From Chenopodium formosanum (Eukaryota > Streptophyta > Magnoliopsida > Caryophyllales > Amaranthaceae): a stretch of DNA of 64,000 bases. Each line of letters opens with the position of its first letter. The stretch's first letter is position 1. Where the stretch lies: positions 3,394,501-3,458,500 of the forward strand of contig CM044860.1 of assembly GCA_024500155.1 (NCBI GenBank), in the 5' to 3' direction. Below the pieces are notes generated by a model, which ran no database searches, was not told the DNA's origin, and worked only from the letters and a program-made list of their open reading frames with translations. Position numbers and translations under genes: made by a program. Of the stretch, positions 23,970-34,252 are shown piece after piece.

Positions 23970-25350
23970 TAAGAAGGCAAGAAACACCAATCTACGATAA
24001 TTTGATGATTTTAAATTTTTTGATCTAAAAAACTAAACTTAAAATTATGTTCCTCAATTTTTGCAAGAACCGTTAAAAACATGTGGTTTATTTTATTTTT
24101 CGGAATTCAGAATTGATTGAGACGGATTGATTGTACATCTTTGCCATTTTTTTTTTTTTTTTTGCCTAATCAAATTTAAGGCGAATATCGATCAACCACA
24201 TCTTTCTTTCCTATTGTAAATGGCTAAATGCTACATTACACTCAAGTATACCAAAAAAATAAGTACTCATACAAGAACACCGATATGTGCGTGATGTACC
24301 TAGACGTAAAAACATAAAGCATTACAATTATTCTAAATCTTACAAATTCAACGCCCTTTGAGTCTTCAATATTGAATATATGGTGTTTCATAATACCGTA
24401 ACATCCGTATCTAAAGTCGGCCCTTCTTTTTTCTAAGTTTGTTACGGTAAACTTGTTGGGCTTGAAATTAACTTGGAAAATTCTTATTTTAGTGATTGGA
24501 TAAACAAAGGATACCACTGTCCACTGCTATATACTTGAAATTAACATGAAACTATATTGCATGCCCTTATCTCTGTTTTCTATATTTCTACAGTAGTTTC
24601 TACCATTTATTTAGCAATCCTATTTATTTAACAAGAACCAATGTTTCATCTATAGTATTTGATAACCATAATGTTTGTATCTTCTTTCTCTGTTATATTA
24701 TCTCAAGCTAAGTGTCATGTGCCCTTTAAACCCAATTTCTTGGTATCATTCTTAACTCCTTCCATCTAAATCATCTTAATCATCATCCCAAACCTTTCTA
24801 AGATTCTCACAATCCTGTCTGCTATACTTTCCTTACTAGCCCTTCTTTTGGTATCCGTTTCACATGCCCAAATCGTTATACATGTGCCAACACAATGCTT
24901 GCCCTAACGAAAACTTCGCAAATACCTAATTATACCTCCACGGCTCCACCGCAACAAAAATGATCTAACCCCGAAAATGGGCAACCATATTTTTAGCTAC
25001 AACAAATGTCTCCCCAAAATTGAAAAGTCCAAAGGCAAGATCAACTAATGCTAAAATAGAATGAACTTAAAACCTTAGGAACAAACATTTTTCAATTTTT
25101 AGCAATTTAGGTATGGGCTGCTCAGCTGAAATCTTCATCATGCTAAGCCCATACCTTTCCATTTTGTTGGGCCACATACACATTTAATTATCCAAGCCCA
25201 TTCATGTTTTAGCTTCTTTTTTTCATCCACTAGTAAGTAAAGATGGTAGAAACTACTATAGAAATATAGAAAACAGAGATAAGGGCATGCAATATGTTAT
25301 CCAAAACAAAAGGAGCACAAACCACAAACTATCCACAAACAACTCTTATT
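23970..25350. other. Intergenic, LHCB5 upstream region
   Basis: AT-rich, and less so from 24700 to 25250. Short frames only. The fragment around 24880-24970 reads like old coding DNA but cannot be assigned. Confidence 0.45.
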
Positions 25351-25359
25351 TATCAGCAA

Positions 25360-25490
25360 TGCCACGTCACACTGCCATTATCTGACACGCAATCACATCT
25401 GACCTATCATAATAAGGCAATAGATTATTTCCCACCAATCAAAACACCGAAATAAGATTCCTAGGTGGCACCCCCACATCCACCGAAACA
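25360..25490 (+). promoter_or_regulatory. Likely light-responsive promoter segment of LHCB5
   Basis: Within 240 bp of the ATG there is a G-box-like GCCACGTCAC (about 25361), a GATAA (I-box) on the minus strand in ATTATCTGAC (about 25378), and a CCAATCA (about 25435). These element types recur in nuclear photosynthesis promoters. The combination is suggestive only, and no TATA box is obvious. Confidence 0.4.
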
Positions 25491-25596
25491 AGCATTAAGA
25501 TGAACCATTTTACAGAATACAAACTCATACAATCACTCTTACAAACTCATATAATCAATCCTCTTAAGCTATCATCCAACGTTAGGGGCGGCAGTC

Positions 25597-27720
25597 ATGG
25601 CTTCGGTGGCGGCATCGACAGCGGCGGCGTGTCTAGGAAAGTCTGAAATGTTGGGAAACACATTCAACTTAAGAAGTGCTACTTCCGCCCCTAGTAGTAC
25701 CGCTAGTGTTGGTCCTTCTAAGATTGTCGCTCTTTTTGGTGGTAAGAAAAAGGCGGCTGCTCCTCCTGCTAAGGCTAAGCCTGCTGCTGTTTCGTCCGCC
25801 GATGATGAGCTTGCTAAGTGGTATGGCCCTGACCGTAGGATCTTCTTGCCTGAAGGCCTTTTGGACCGTGATGACATTCCTGAGTACCTCAACGGAGAAG
25901 TTCCCGGAGAGTAAGACTTTTTTTTTTTTTTTTTTTTTTTAACCAATGTATATTACGGCCTCTATTTTACTATTTTTATTTGCAGCGTTCTGACTTTTAC
26001 ATTATTCACTTGCCATTTGTTACATTTGTCTCAATAGTTACATGTCAATTATTGTTGAATACAAGTATATTACATTTTGACAAACATGAAAATTAACGTT
26101 ACTAGTTAAATTAAAACAGAGGAATTATATGTTATTATGTTTAGATCTTGTTAGATCATGTTTCTTGAGTAGTGATTAGACTTTGCTAGTGTTAAACATA
26201 TATAGTATGATAAGTGAGATTATATATTCCGTACTACTTAGCTTGGACTCAGAATTGCTTCAAGTAGATCAAAGTTCATTAAGTTGTTTTGTTAGTAATA
26301 CTACGTGTACTTGGAATATATGGTTTTCTTCTAGAATCTTGTTCGATTTGTTTCGGAATTTATGAAAAATGAAATGTAACTTTGCTTGACATGGATGACA
26401 TTGATTTATTGCAGCTATGGTTACGACCCTTTTGGTCTTGGAAAGAAGCCTGAGGACTTCGCCAAGTAAGCAAACTTTTCTATTGAAAAAACATTGATCA
26501 TATATAAATTGTTAATTACAAATTAAATAAGTTCATTCTTTGTATATGTCGAGTATTAATGATATTTTCTTTGTTCAGATACCAAGCATATGAGTTGATC
26601 CACGCCCGTTGGGCTATGCTTGGAGCAGCCGGGTGCGTCATCCCCGAAGCCTTCAACAAGTTTGGTGCTAACTGTGGTCCTGAAGCTGTTTGGTTCAAGG
26701 TATTCCTTAATTTGTAACACAAATATTCTTGATTAATGTTTCTTTTTTTGTCTATGATGTTTAATATTGGTACATGTTACATACTTAGATTGTAAAAATT
26801 GTTGATATTGTACAGACTGGTGCCTTGCTGCTAGATGGAAACACCTTAAACTACTTTGGAAAGCCTATTCCCATCAACCTTGTTGTTGCTGTTGTTGCTG
26901 AGGTTGTTCTCCTTGGTGGTGCTGAATACTACAGAATCATTAATGGCTTGGTATGTTCCGGTTTTCATCTTGTATCGTATACCCTTTATATTAATGTCTT
27001 CTGATTGCTGAAGCTTTACATCCATAGCTAGTAATTCACATGGGATAATTTCATTGCAACCGTTTTAGCTATCATATTAATTAATTGTTAGCTTAACTAT
27101 AAATTTGAATGAAGATAGTTAATCAAATAATAAGATAATTTACAATCAAGTAGGAAATATACAATGGTGTTGCTCATTAGATTGTTGGTAATGATCATTT
27201 CAAGGTATCACCTCCAATCTAGCTTGCTTGTAAAATTGGACGTGTTTGGCAAAATTAATTGGTGTACTATAAGTAGATGTTAGTTGTCAGCTAACAACTT
27301 ATAAATTAAGCTATCAAAATGCACCTATTGGAAATTAACCCTCGATGTTAAGGTTGTAAGGTGCTCTTCTTTTCATTAGGCTAAGCTTAACTTTGCAATT
27401 TGAATCGATTACATGAGAAAGACAAATTTCTAAGAATATTTTATAATTATGGTTGGCAGGATTTGGAAGACAAGCTTCACCCAGGAGGCCCATTTGACCC
27501 ATTGGGCTTAGCCAATGACCCAGACCAAGCAGCCTTGTTGAAGGTGAAGGAGATCAAGAATGGTAGGCTGGCAATGTTTTCAATGTTCGCCTTCTTTATT
27601 CAGGCTTACGTGACAGGCCAAGGCCCAGTTGAGAATCTGGCTGCTCACCTTAGCGACCCTTTCGGTAACAACTTGCTCACTGTCATTTCTGGAGCTGCTG
27701 AAAGAGCCCCCACTCTATAA
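25597..27720 (+). CDS. LHCB5: Chlorophyll a-b binding protein CP26 (photosystem II minor antenna)
   Basis: Exons 25597-25910, 26415-26465, 26579-26699, 26816-26950 and 27460-27720 give 293 codons plus stop, all GT..AG and in phase. The N-terminus (MASVAASTAAACLG...) is a Ser/Ala-rich chloroplast transit peptide of roughly 40 residues. Helix B carries ELIHARWAMLG. Helix C is LVVAVVAEVVLLGGAEYYR. Helix A carries EIKNGRLAMF. The stretches VPGDYGYDPFGLGKKPEDFA, FNKFGANCGPEAVWFK and the end AAERAPTL are those of LHCB5 rather than LHCB4 or LHCII. The product sits in the thylakoid membrane, binds chlorophylls a/b and xanthophylls, and links the LHCII trimer to the photosystem II core with a part in non-photochemical quenching. 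Its place between the HIPP and At1g01500-like genes is not the Arabidopsis arrangement as I know it. Confidence 0.96.
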
Positions 27721-28587
27721 TCTCTTCTTAGTGCCCACTTTTGATTTTGATTTGTACATTTTCATCCAACTTTTAAAAAAACCTACATTTTGCATGAGGC
27801 GCTATCTTAATGTTAATGTTAATCTATCTACTATTATATATTTCAGATGAGATCTAATCGTGTTTTTTCTTGTTTATTTATTTATCAATTGTCCTCTATT
27901 TCAAGCTTGTCATTTTTTTCGGGAAAAAAAATAAAAATAAAATACAAATAACTCTTAAGGTTAAGCAAAGCATATCAAAATATCCCTCAAATTTTTGAAA
28001 AAAAGGATTTCAAACATCAAGATGTAATTTGGTATAATAACCTTTGCTTTAGAGTATCTTGGAAATTTCATTATTTTGTAAAAAGTCATTCTAGTTGGTT
28101 AGAGTATATCCATATCATGTTTAAGCATTGTGTAAGATCAATTAAGTAAACACTCTTGAGATTGGTGATTTTTGAAGCAATAATGTTTAGTTAAACAAAT
28201 GGTGGGTAGTAAACCCAAGAAGGTGTTAAATAATGGTAACAATTCAGAGTATCAATCTTGGATCCAAATTCTTTCTTAATTAGTGTGATTATTGGATTAC
28301 ATAATAAAATAAGGCTTAGAGTGTTTTTGCAATCTCTAAGACACTCTTTTCATCCAAGAATACTATACTAAGTTACACTTAAAAACTTTTTTTTATTCAT
28401 GGTTTGGGGGAGTTGATGAAGAGATCATAAGTGAGAAAAGTATAAGTGTAAGACGTATGTACTTCGTTACTTTGTACATCTATTTATATGATATTCAATG
28501 AACTCAAAAAAAAATAAAAAAAAATAAAAAAAAATAAAATCGAATGGGACATTTCTAAATGAACGGACAAAAAGTTGACACTAATGT
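27721..28587. other. LHCB5 3' region and intergenic
   Basis: The 3' untranslated region and AT-rich spacer. An AAAATAAAA-type run lies near 28506-28540. No further gene is evident. Confidence 0.5.
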
Positions 28588-28835
28588 TGTTGAGCCCATG
28601 AACAAAACTACATGTAAGTGAAAATGTAGTTTCACGTTAAAAGAGTGTAAAAATGTTAAAAAGTGTATTATATTTAAGAAATAAAAAAATTGTGGTCACT
28701 TTATAAATTTAAAGGGTTACACCTCTTATTATCATATGATTTTAAGATGAGACATTGTTAGAGGACCAACTCCTTTAATCTTGTGAAGTGGACTCTCTCT
28801 TAGTTTGCGGGTGTGGCCCAGGCCCGCGTTTATCA
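28588..28835 (+). mobile_element. 5' LTR of a truncated retrotransposon
   Basis: Opens TGTTGAGCCCATGA and closes CCCGCGTTTATCA. It shares the opening (TGTTGA...CATGA...ACATGT.AGTG) and the closing (GGCCC..TTTATCA) with the minus-strand LTRs at 2181-2431 and 21450-21683. It is followed at once by a primer-binding site, so this copy kept the start of its internal region. Confidence 0.7.
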
Positions 28836-28851
28836 TGGTATCAAGAGCAGG
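28836..28851 (+). other. Primer-binding site (initiator tRNA-Met type)
   Basis: TGGTATCAAGAGCAGG directly follows the LTR end TATCA. TGGTATCA.GAGC is the standard complement to the 3' end of plant initiator tRNA-Met used by copia-type elements. Confidence 0.75.
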
Positions 28852-29471
28852 TTAAATCTTGGGACCGTTCATAAAAAATTTCCCCCCTACCGGTGGGTTA
28901 GAAATTAAACCCACCGGTGGGATGATCCTTTAGCAAAAATTACCAAATTTTTTTTTAGTTTATTCCGCTGTGCAAGTTAGTGTTGGTGCAGAATTTGAGT
29001 TGATGACTTGATGTATACATTACATCATGCGTGGCTTTTCTAAGCATTGAGATCAAAATAAAGTTGTTGGTGTGTCTTTGACTCTCAAAGATGAAAAAAA
29101 AAACGGCTCGTTTGTGTCGTGAGACAAGATATATTTGGTTCTCCTTGTGCCGTGAGACGAGGTTTGTGAGTTGATTCGAGCATAATTTTGCTTCTTTGGA
29201 TTTGAGTGTGGTTTACTCTGACAAACCAATATTTGATTGGAGCTCGGTTTTGCTCTGGAAAAACCAAAAATTGTTATATTTGCAGGTTCGAAAAGAATGA
29301 CGTTCCTGTTTGATTGATGACTGATGAGTTCGAAACGATGAACGTTCTCATCGTTGAAAAGAAGAGACAAAAATTGAAGGCGACATCACAAGAGTGTGCA
29401 TCTCGGCTTCAACAAAGTGAAGAATTTCCAATCGCAACGTTCGTGTTACTGCCGTTACGATTGCGGGAGGG
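28852..29471 (+). mobile_element. Remnant internal region of retrotransposon(s)
   Basis: Lies between a primer-binding site and a purine-rich tract (TTGCGGGAGGG at 29461-29471) that adjoins a different LTR. It contains a perfect hairpin with CCGGTGGGTT and AACCCACCGG arms near 28890-28923. No gag or pol frame can be recognised. Confidence 0.5.
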
Positions 29472-29727
29472 TGTTAGAGATATCGGAAAATATATGTGTG
29501 ATATATTTTCCGTATATATCATTTAAGAGAATAATATATTTAGGATATTTATGTTAAGATATTATTTTGAGAATATATCATTAGGATATATGGTATATCT
29601 TTTAGGAATATTGTTTCCTATCTTATAAGGTTAGGTTTTGTATAAATACTCAACCTATTGATGAATAATAAACAAGCAAGCAATACAAAAACCATTCTAT
29701 TATCTCTTCTCTCTAATTTATCAGACA
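29472..29727 (+). mobile_element. 3' LTR of a second, unrelated family
   Basis: Begins TGTTAGAGATATCGG right after a purine tract and ends about ATTTATCAGACA. It holds TATAAATACTCAACC (a TATA box near 29641) and a T/A-rich U3. It shows no similarity to the LTR at 28588-28835, so the two are not a pair. The exact right end (29723 or 29727) is uncertain. Confidence 0.65.
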
Positions 29728-31066
29728 TTCTTAGATTTAGAACGATTGGCTCAGGCCTGTTTAATAAATAAATCACACTATTCGGTTTAAAATTAAAAGG
29801 GAATAAAGTCGATCAATTATCGATGTTGAAGGCCGAACCTTTGAATAGTTAGGAAAACATTTGAGAAAAGAGCACGTACCACACCGTACTCTGTACTCAA
29901 TAGTAGTACGTGTTGTTCTTTCCTCACACTAAACGCTGTCATCCCACAAGGCCGCGACCACCAGATTCACAGGCACCATCCCCCAAATGTCACTAAACGT
30001 TAATTTAGGAGTGCTCCAAGCGCAGCAAATTTATCGCCTAATGCCATGCATCGTATTACATAGTACCCTTACTTTTTTTTTTTTTTTTTTTTTTTTAATT
30101 TTTCCTAATATGTTGACGGTAATAACTGTATTTTATGCTAATAATCACAAAGAGCTGATCATATGTAGCCCTGTCTGCTGGTCTGGTCCGATTTTAAACA
30201 GCCTTTTTTGGTATGAAATTAGGTTAAGTCGGCCTAGATCAATTTTTCAAAAAAATAAAAATAAAATTGGGCGGACTTAGGAAAAACATTTTAATGCAAA
30301 TTTAGTTGTTTTTTGGACCCAGCCAAAAAGCCCACTCTGCCCGCCCATTTTGTACGGGTTTGGACACGAACTTTTTGACTTGACCCGACCCGAAAAATGG
30401 GCTGAAATTTTAGACTTTGGTCGGCCCGGCCCGACCCGACCAATGATCATCTCTATAATTAAAGTATTGTAATTACTCTGATTAATTGTCTCTCTACATT
30501 TATTAACATCTAGAAAAAATATTGGCACCTTTGCCTAATCTTATCTTTTAAATTACTCAATTTCCTGCTTTAAATTTCGTTTGTTAGTTTTTTATGTAAT
30601 ATTATTTGAATAAAATTCGTTAAGTAAAATAATATTTTGGTCAAATTATATAAAAATAATAAATTAATAAAAGTCAAACTAAAACAAACTACATAATCTT
30701 TAATAGAGAGGCGATTTAGTCATAATTTCGTTCATAAAAGGCAGTTTAATTTTGCATATCCTACTTTTTACGAGTATTTTAAATATGTATACAAGTGCAC
30801 TTGATTGTCGTGGCTGGATTGAGCTTATTCCATTATGCCATGCAAAAGTAATGATGCAAGTAACGTAAGAAAGTAATAACTATGTAAAAAAATATTCATT
30901 TAATTAGTATGAAGAGATAGTATTCCATCATTTATTCTCACCTCAGCATCCAAATCAATAAATCATGCATTTGTCTCTAAGGTAGTTCAAGGCTATAGTA
31001 ATGTCAAATGTGTAAACTATGTTAACTCAAACGCTCATATGCTGAAGTTTATTATTATAAACTAAT
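29728..31066. other. Intergenic; degenerate MITE-like GGCCCGACCC segment
   Basis: Contains a T-tract at about 30070-30096. A segment at about 30149-30462 begins AGAGCTGATCAT and ends ATGATCATCTCT; it encloses GGCCCGGCCCGACCCGACC-like sequence and may be a MITE. No target duplication is clear and no gene is supported. Confidence 0.45.
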
Positions 31067-31075
31067 TTTAATTTT

Positions 31076-31776
31076 GGAAGACTATTCAATGGCTACAATA
31101 AATATGTAGCCATTGTAATTGTTATTAATCTCAACCATTAAAATTTTAAGGATAAATCTTGTTCATTTATTTGTTTGACTATAAAAAAAATTTATTTTAT
31201 TTTAAAAAAAAACTGTTTGTTTTTTCGTAAAAAAAAAAAAAAAAAAAAAAAAACTTGTTTTCGTCGCCAACACAAGCAGTTTATTACTTTCTTTGATCTA
31301 CTCAGCAAATCTCACAATCTCCATTAATTGTTAAGTAGATTATTAACATGGTTAACTTGGCATTTTCATTAAGAATATGAATATTAGAAATGTTATCCAA
31401 AATATTCGCACTATCTCCCAGGCCAACACCATTATCCAAAGTGTCTTCTTTCCCGCAAAACAAAATATCACCCAACACCATTGTTATGCAAAATACATCA
31501 TCATACTAAGTTGAAATTCGGAATCAAACGTATCAATGGAAGAAAGGATTGGGGAAAATACTTTAAGGCTTTTCTTAAAAGTAATCGATCAATTCTAATT
31601 TTGTTTACAGAAAAAAAAACTACATTAAATTTTATTTATCATTAAAAAAAAAATAAAAAAATAAAAAAATAAAATGAAATTTGTCAACTCAATGAATGGT
31701 TAAGATTTAATACCAAATTTTAAAGGTTGAGATTTACAATGGCTATAAAATTATTATAGCCATTGCAAAACTGTCC
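31076..31776. mobile_element. Mutator-like non-autonomous element, 701 bp
   Basis: Long inverted ends: left CAATGGCTACAATAAATATG..., and right, reverse complemented, CAATGGCTATAATAATTTTA.... They align with gaps for about 85 bp through ATCTCAACC and AAATCTT. Each end also holds its own hairpin (CAATGGCTA against TAGCCATTG). The flanks are TTTAATTTT at 31067-31075 and TTTAATTTT at 31777-31785, a perfect 9-bp target duplication, the size typical of Mutator elements. There is no transposase frame; the interior is A-rich and includes an A-tract near 31230-31252. Confidence 0.82.
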
Positions 31777-32136
31777 TTTAATTTTGCCGTTTTTCTTACA
31801 ATGTAACAAAATAACAACGAACTCATATGATCATAATAAACAAAAAACCACCCCTCTACTTCACCAAAAAAAAAAAAAAAAAAAAAAAAACCAATAATTA
31901 ATAGTAACACTGTATGCTACAACAAACTTGCCCCTAATTAAACACAGTCCCCTATAATCCTCCCTTAATTACGAGTAGCTAGTTTCTGAAAGGATGAAAT
32001 CAACATTCTATTTGACTTTGGTACTGTAATTACAACGTTGATATATGTTATGGCATATGAGTGACAAGCTAAGGTGATGAGAATAAAAGGATTTTTGAGT
32101 GTAAAATTAAAATTTGGCTTTTCCTTATTTGGTTTA

Positions 32137-32177
32137 GAAAGGTGGCAAAGTTACTTTTTTTTTTTTTTTTTTTTTTT
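32137..32177. repeat. Target-repeat copy plus T23 tract (retroposon tail scar)
   Basis: GAAAGGTGGCAAAGTTACTT (32137-32156) runs into a T23 tract at 32155-32177 and then GAGGAAAGATG, the left border of the copia element. The sequence AGGTGGCAAAGTTACTT recurs on the far side of the copia element at 45106-45122. A long direct repeat next to a poly-T run is the mark of target-primed retroposition. Confidence 0.7.
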
Positions 32178-32188
32178 GAGGAAAGATG

Positions 32189-32304
32189 TGTCAAGAATGT
32201 GAATCCTTAGTTTGTATATTACGTATAAGGGTATATATATACAACCTAAGATCGGGCTAAAACATAAGCCCAATAGAAGCTAAATACATAAGCCTAGCTC
32301 AACA
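32189..32304 (-). repeat. 3' LTR of the copia element
   Basis: 116 bp, equal in length to the copy at 44990-45105, with two substitutions (in TTTGTATATT and in GTATATATATAC). The adjacent C9 run is the complement of the polypurine tract. Confidence 0.9.
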
Positions 32305-32312
32305 CCCCCCCC

Positions 32313-32660
32313 TCAAGTTGGAGCATGCAAATCACAAATGCCCAACTTGCCAAGTAAATACAAAAATTGTTGCTTGCTTAACGCCTTAGTGAAGATGTCC
32401 GCTAGTTGGTCCGTGGTCTTCACATATGATGGTCTAATAATCTCTTCCTGAATTGTATCCCATACATAATGACAATCAACCTCAATATGCTTAGTACGTT
32501 CGTGAAAAACTGAATTCTGCGCAATATACAACGCAGACTGACTGTCACAAAATAAACTCATCGCTTGCGGATGTGAAACTCCCAAACTATCAAGAAGACC
32601 CTCCCAAAATATGAACCGTGTATGCCAAATCTGGTCTAGTGAAAGACAAAAAGATCAAAC
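32313..32660 (-). pseudogene. Copia RNase H remnant
   Basis: The frame at 32313-32585 contains MSLFCDSQSALYIAQN, HERTKHIEVDCH and TDQLADIFTKAL, all C-terminal RNase H marks. Just upstream, near 32600, a deletion joins the region after FTRPDLAYTVHI to the segment before GVSHPQ. This removes roughly a hundred codons of the RNase H core and shifts the frame. The 32600-32660 part continues the pol sequence that is cut by the nested insertion at 32660/41010. Confidence 0.85.
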
Positions 32661-33446
32661 TGAAGGAATTATGTCTTCGATAAGTGCAATTACTAGGTAT
32701 ATCAAGGATCACTATTATGGAGATAATAAGTTCATTCTATTGGAGCGTCATCCTCTATTGCTAGACTATGAGAGATGATCTTTGGGCTAGTCAAATGGTC
32801 CAAAGCCCTTTAGAATGGATCCTATATTGGTCACACACAAGGGTATTGGGTTAAGCAAGTAAGAGGCCCATTAATGGGCCTCATGAGCAATTAACTAATC
32901 ATGAATTGGATTGGGCTAGCATAGTTAGATTGGAATTAGGTTTTGGGCTTTTGACATGGGCTCTTATTTAGAGATGAGATCTATAAATAAGATCCATGCC
33001 TAGGGCTTGCATGAAGTAGTCATAATTCACACACTGTGAATTTTGACATCAATGCAACCAATCCCAAAACCCTAATCTTCTCTCCAACTCACGGCCCTCA
33101 TCCTCCCCTCACGTCCATACGGCCGGCCACCCCTTGGTGGCGCGTGTGGTGGTTATCGTGGTGGTTCTTGGTTAGTATGTCTCTCCTCTCCGTTGAAGGT
33201 TGATTGAAGCGTTCAGTCACGACTAACTAGCATTAGTGGAGGTCTTAACTTGTGCCCGTGGACCAAGTAGAGGAATCACGCTTGGGGTTCTTTATCTCCC
33301 TTTGTTCTTGCTCGATCGCACGTGGAATCACGCTTCAAAGGTACGATTATTTGTGCTTTATGTGTTATGCATTAGATCCTTGGATTAGGTACTATATGAA
33401 TATGATTCATGTTATTTCCGCTGCGTAGTACCTATAAATCCCTACA
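32661..33446 (+). repeat. 5' LTR of the nested element
   Basis: 786 bp with TG...CA ends. Contains CTATAAATAAGATCC (TATA-like, near 32981). Differs from the 3' LTR at about 32744 (A/G), 32792 (C/A) and 33117 (A/G). Confidence 0.93.
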
Positions 33447-33447
33447 G

Positions 33448-33460
33448 TGGTATCAATTAG
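33448..33460 (+). other. Primer-binding site of the nested element
   Basis: TGGTATCAATTAG lies one base after the LTR end. The first eight bases match the initiator tRNA-Met complement and the rest departs from it. Confidence 0.65.
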
Positions 33461-34017
33461 CCTATTGCATTTACGCATATTGCCAATAATTCTTTGATAA
33501 TCCACAATTTTAATTCAATTAGGAGGGAGAATAATTAATTATGGTTCGATTATTATATTTAATGTGATTAAACTTTTGGAATCGATTAAATGCGATTTAA
33601 TCATGCTCATAATAGCCATGAAGAGATCCGATTTTTGCTCTAGTTTATTCGAATTTATTCGAAAACCCTAATCCTAGATTCAAAAATTTCGAAACCCTAA
33701 ACCCTAAAATTTTGATTTTGTGTTTTGGTTTTGAATAATTTTGATAGTCTCATGCTTCATGTTTTTTAATCTATTTGATTTCATGATAAATTATGAATTT
33801 TTCATGATCAAATTATTCAATTTAAGAGTTAAATTGAATTGGGGATTAAAATTCATGAAAAACCCTAGTTTTAAAATTAGATTGTGAATTTAATTTTAAT
33901 TGGATAAATTAGCATAAAAGTTATGTTTTAATTTATCATGGACCACATGAATTTTATTTAACAAAAGTTGTTGATTAAAATTGAACTCAATAAAAAAAAA
34001 AAAAAAAAAGGGGGTTT

Positions 34018-34252
34018 TAGCAGCGGCAACCGCGGCTGGGTGGCGCAGCCACGGCGGCTGCCGCTGCAGGTGGTCCGGAGGGAGGGGCGAGGAGGGGCAG
34101 CAGGTGGATCAGAAAGGTGCAGCAACAGCAGCACCGTGCAACAGTTGCGCGGCACTGCTGCTGCTGTGCGTCACTGCCTATAGCAGCGTACACCTCACGG
34201 TGTACGGCCACCGTGGCTAGCTTCGGCTGGCCACACCACAGTGGCTGGCGCA
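34018..34252. other. GC-rich island between A-tracts inside the nested element
   Basis: About 235 bp of GC-rich sequence with many GCAGC/GCTGC and CCACGG motifs. A-tracts at 33992-34009 and 34257-34276 bound it, in otherwise strongly AT-rich DNA. Open frames exist in several phases only because of the composition, so I do not call a protein. It lies in the leader/gag part of the element and could be captured host sequence. Confidence 0.6.

Noticed and set aside
29053..29526. Short frames on both strands near 29.3 kb
   Set aside because: They lie in retrotransposon remnant DNA between unmatched LTR pieces, with no gag or pol motif.
30149..30462. Candidate MITE with AGAGCTGATCAT ends
   Set aside because: The inverted ends are only about 12 bp and no target duplication is clear, so it is kept only as a note in the intergenic entry.
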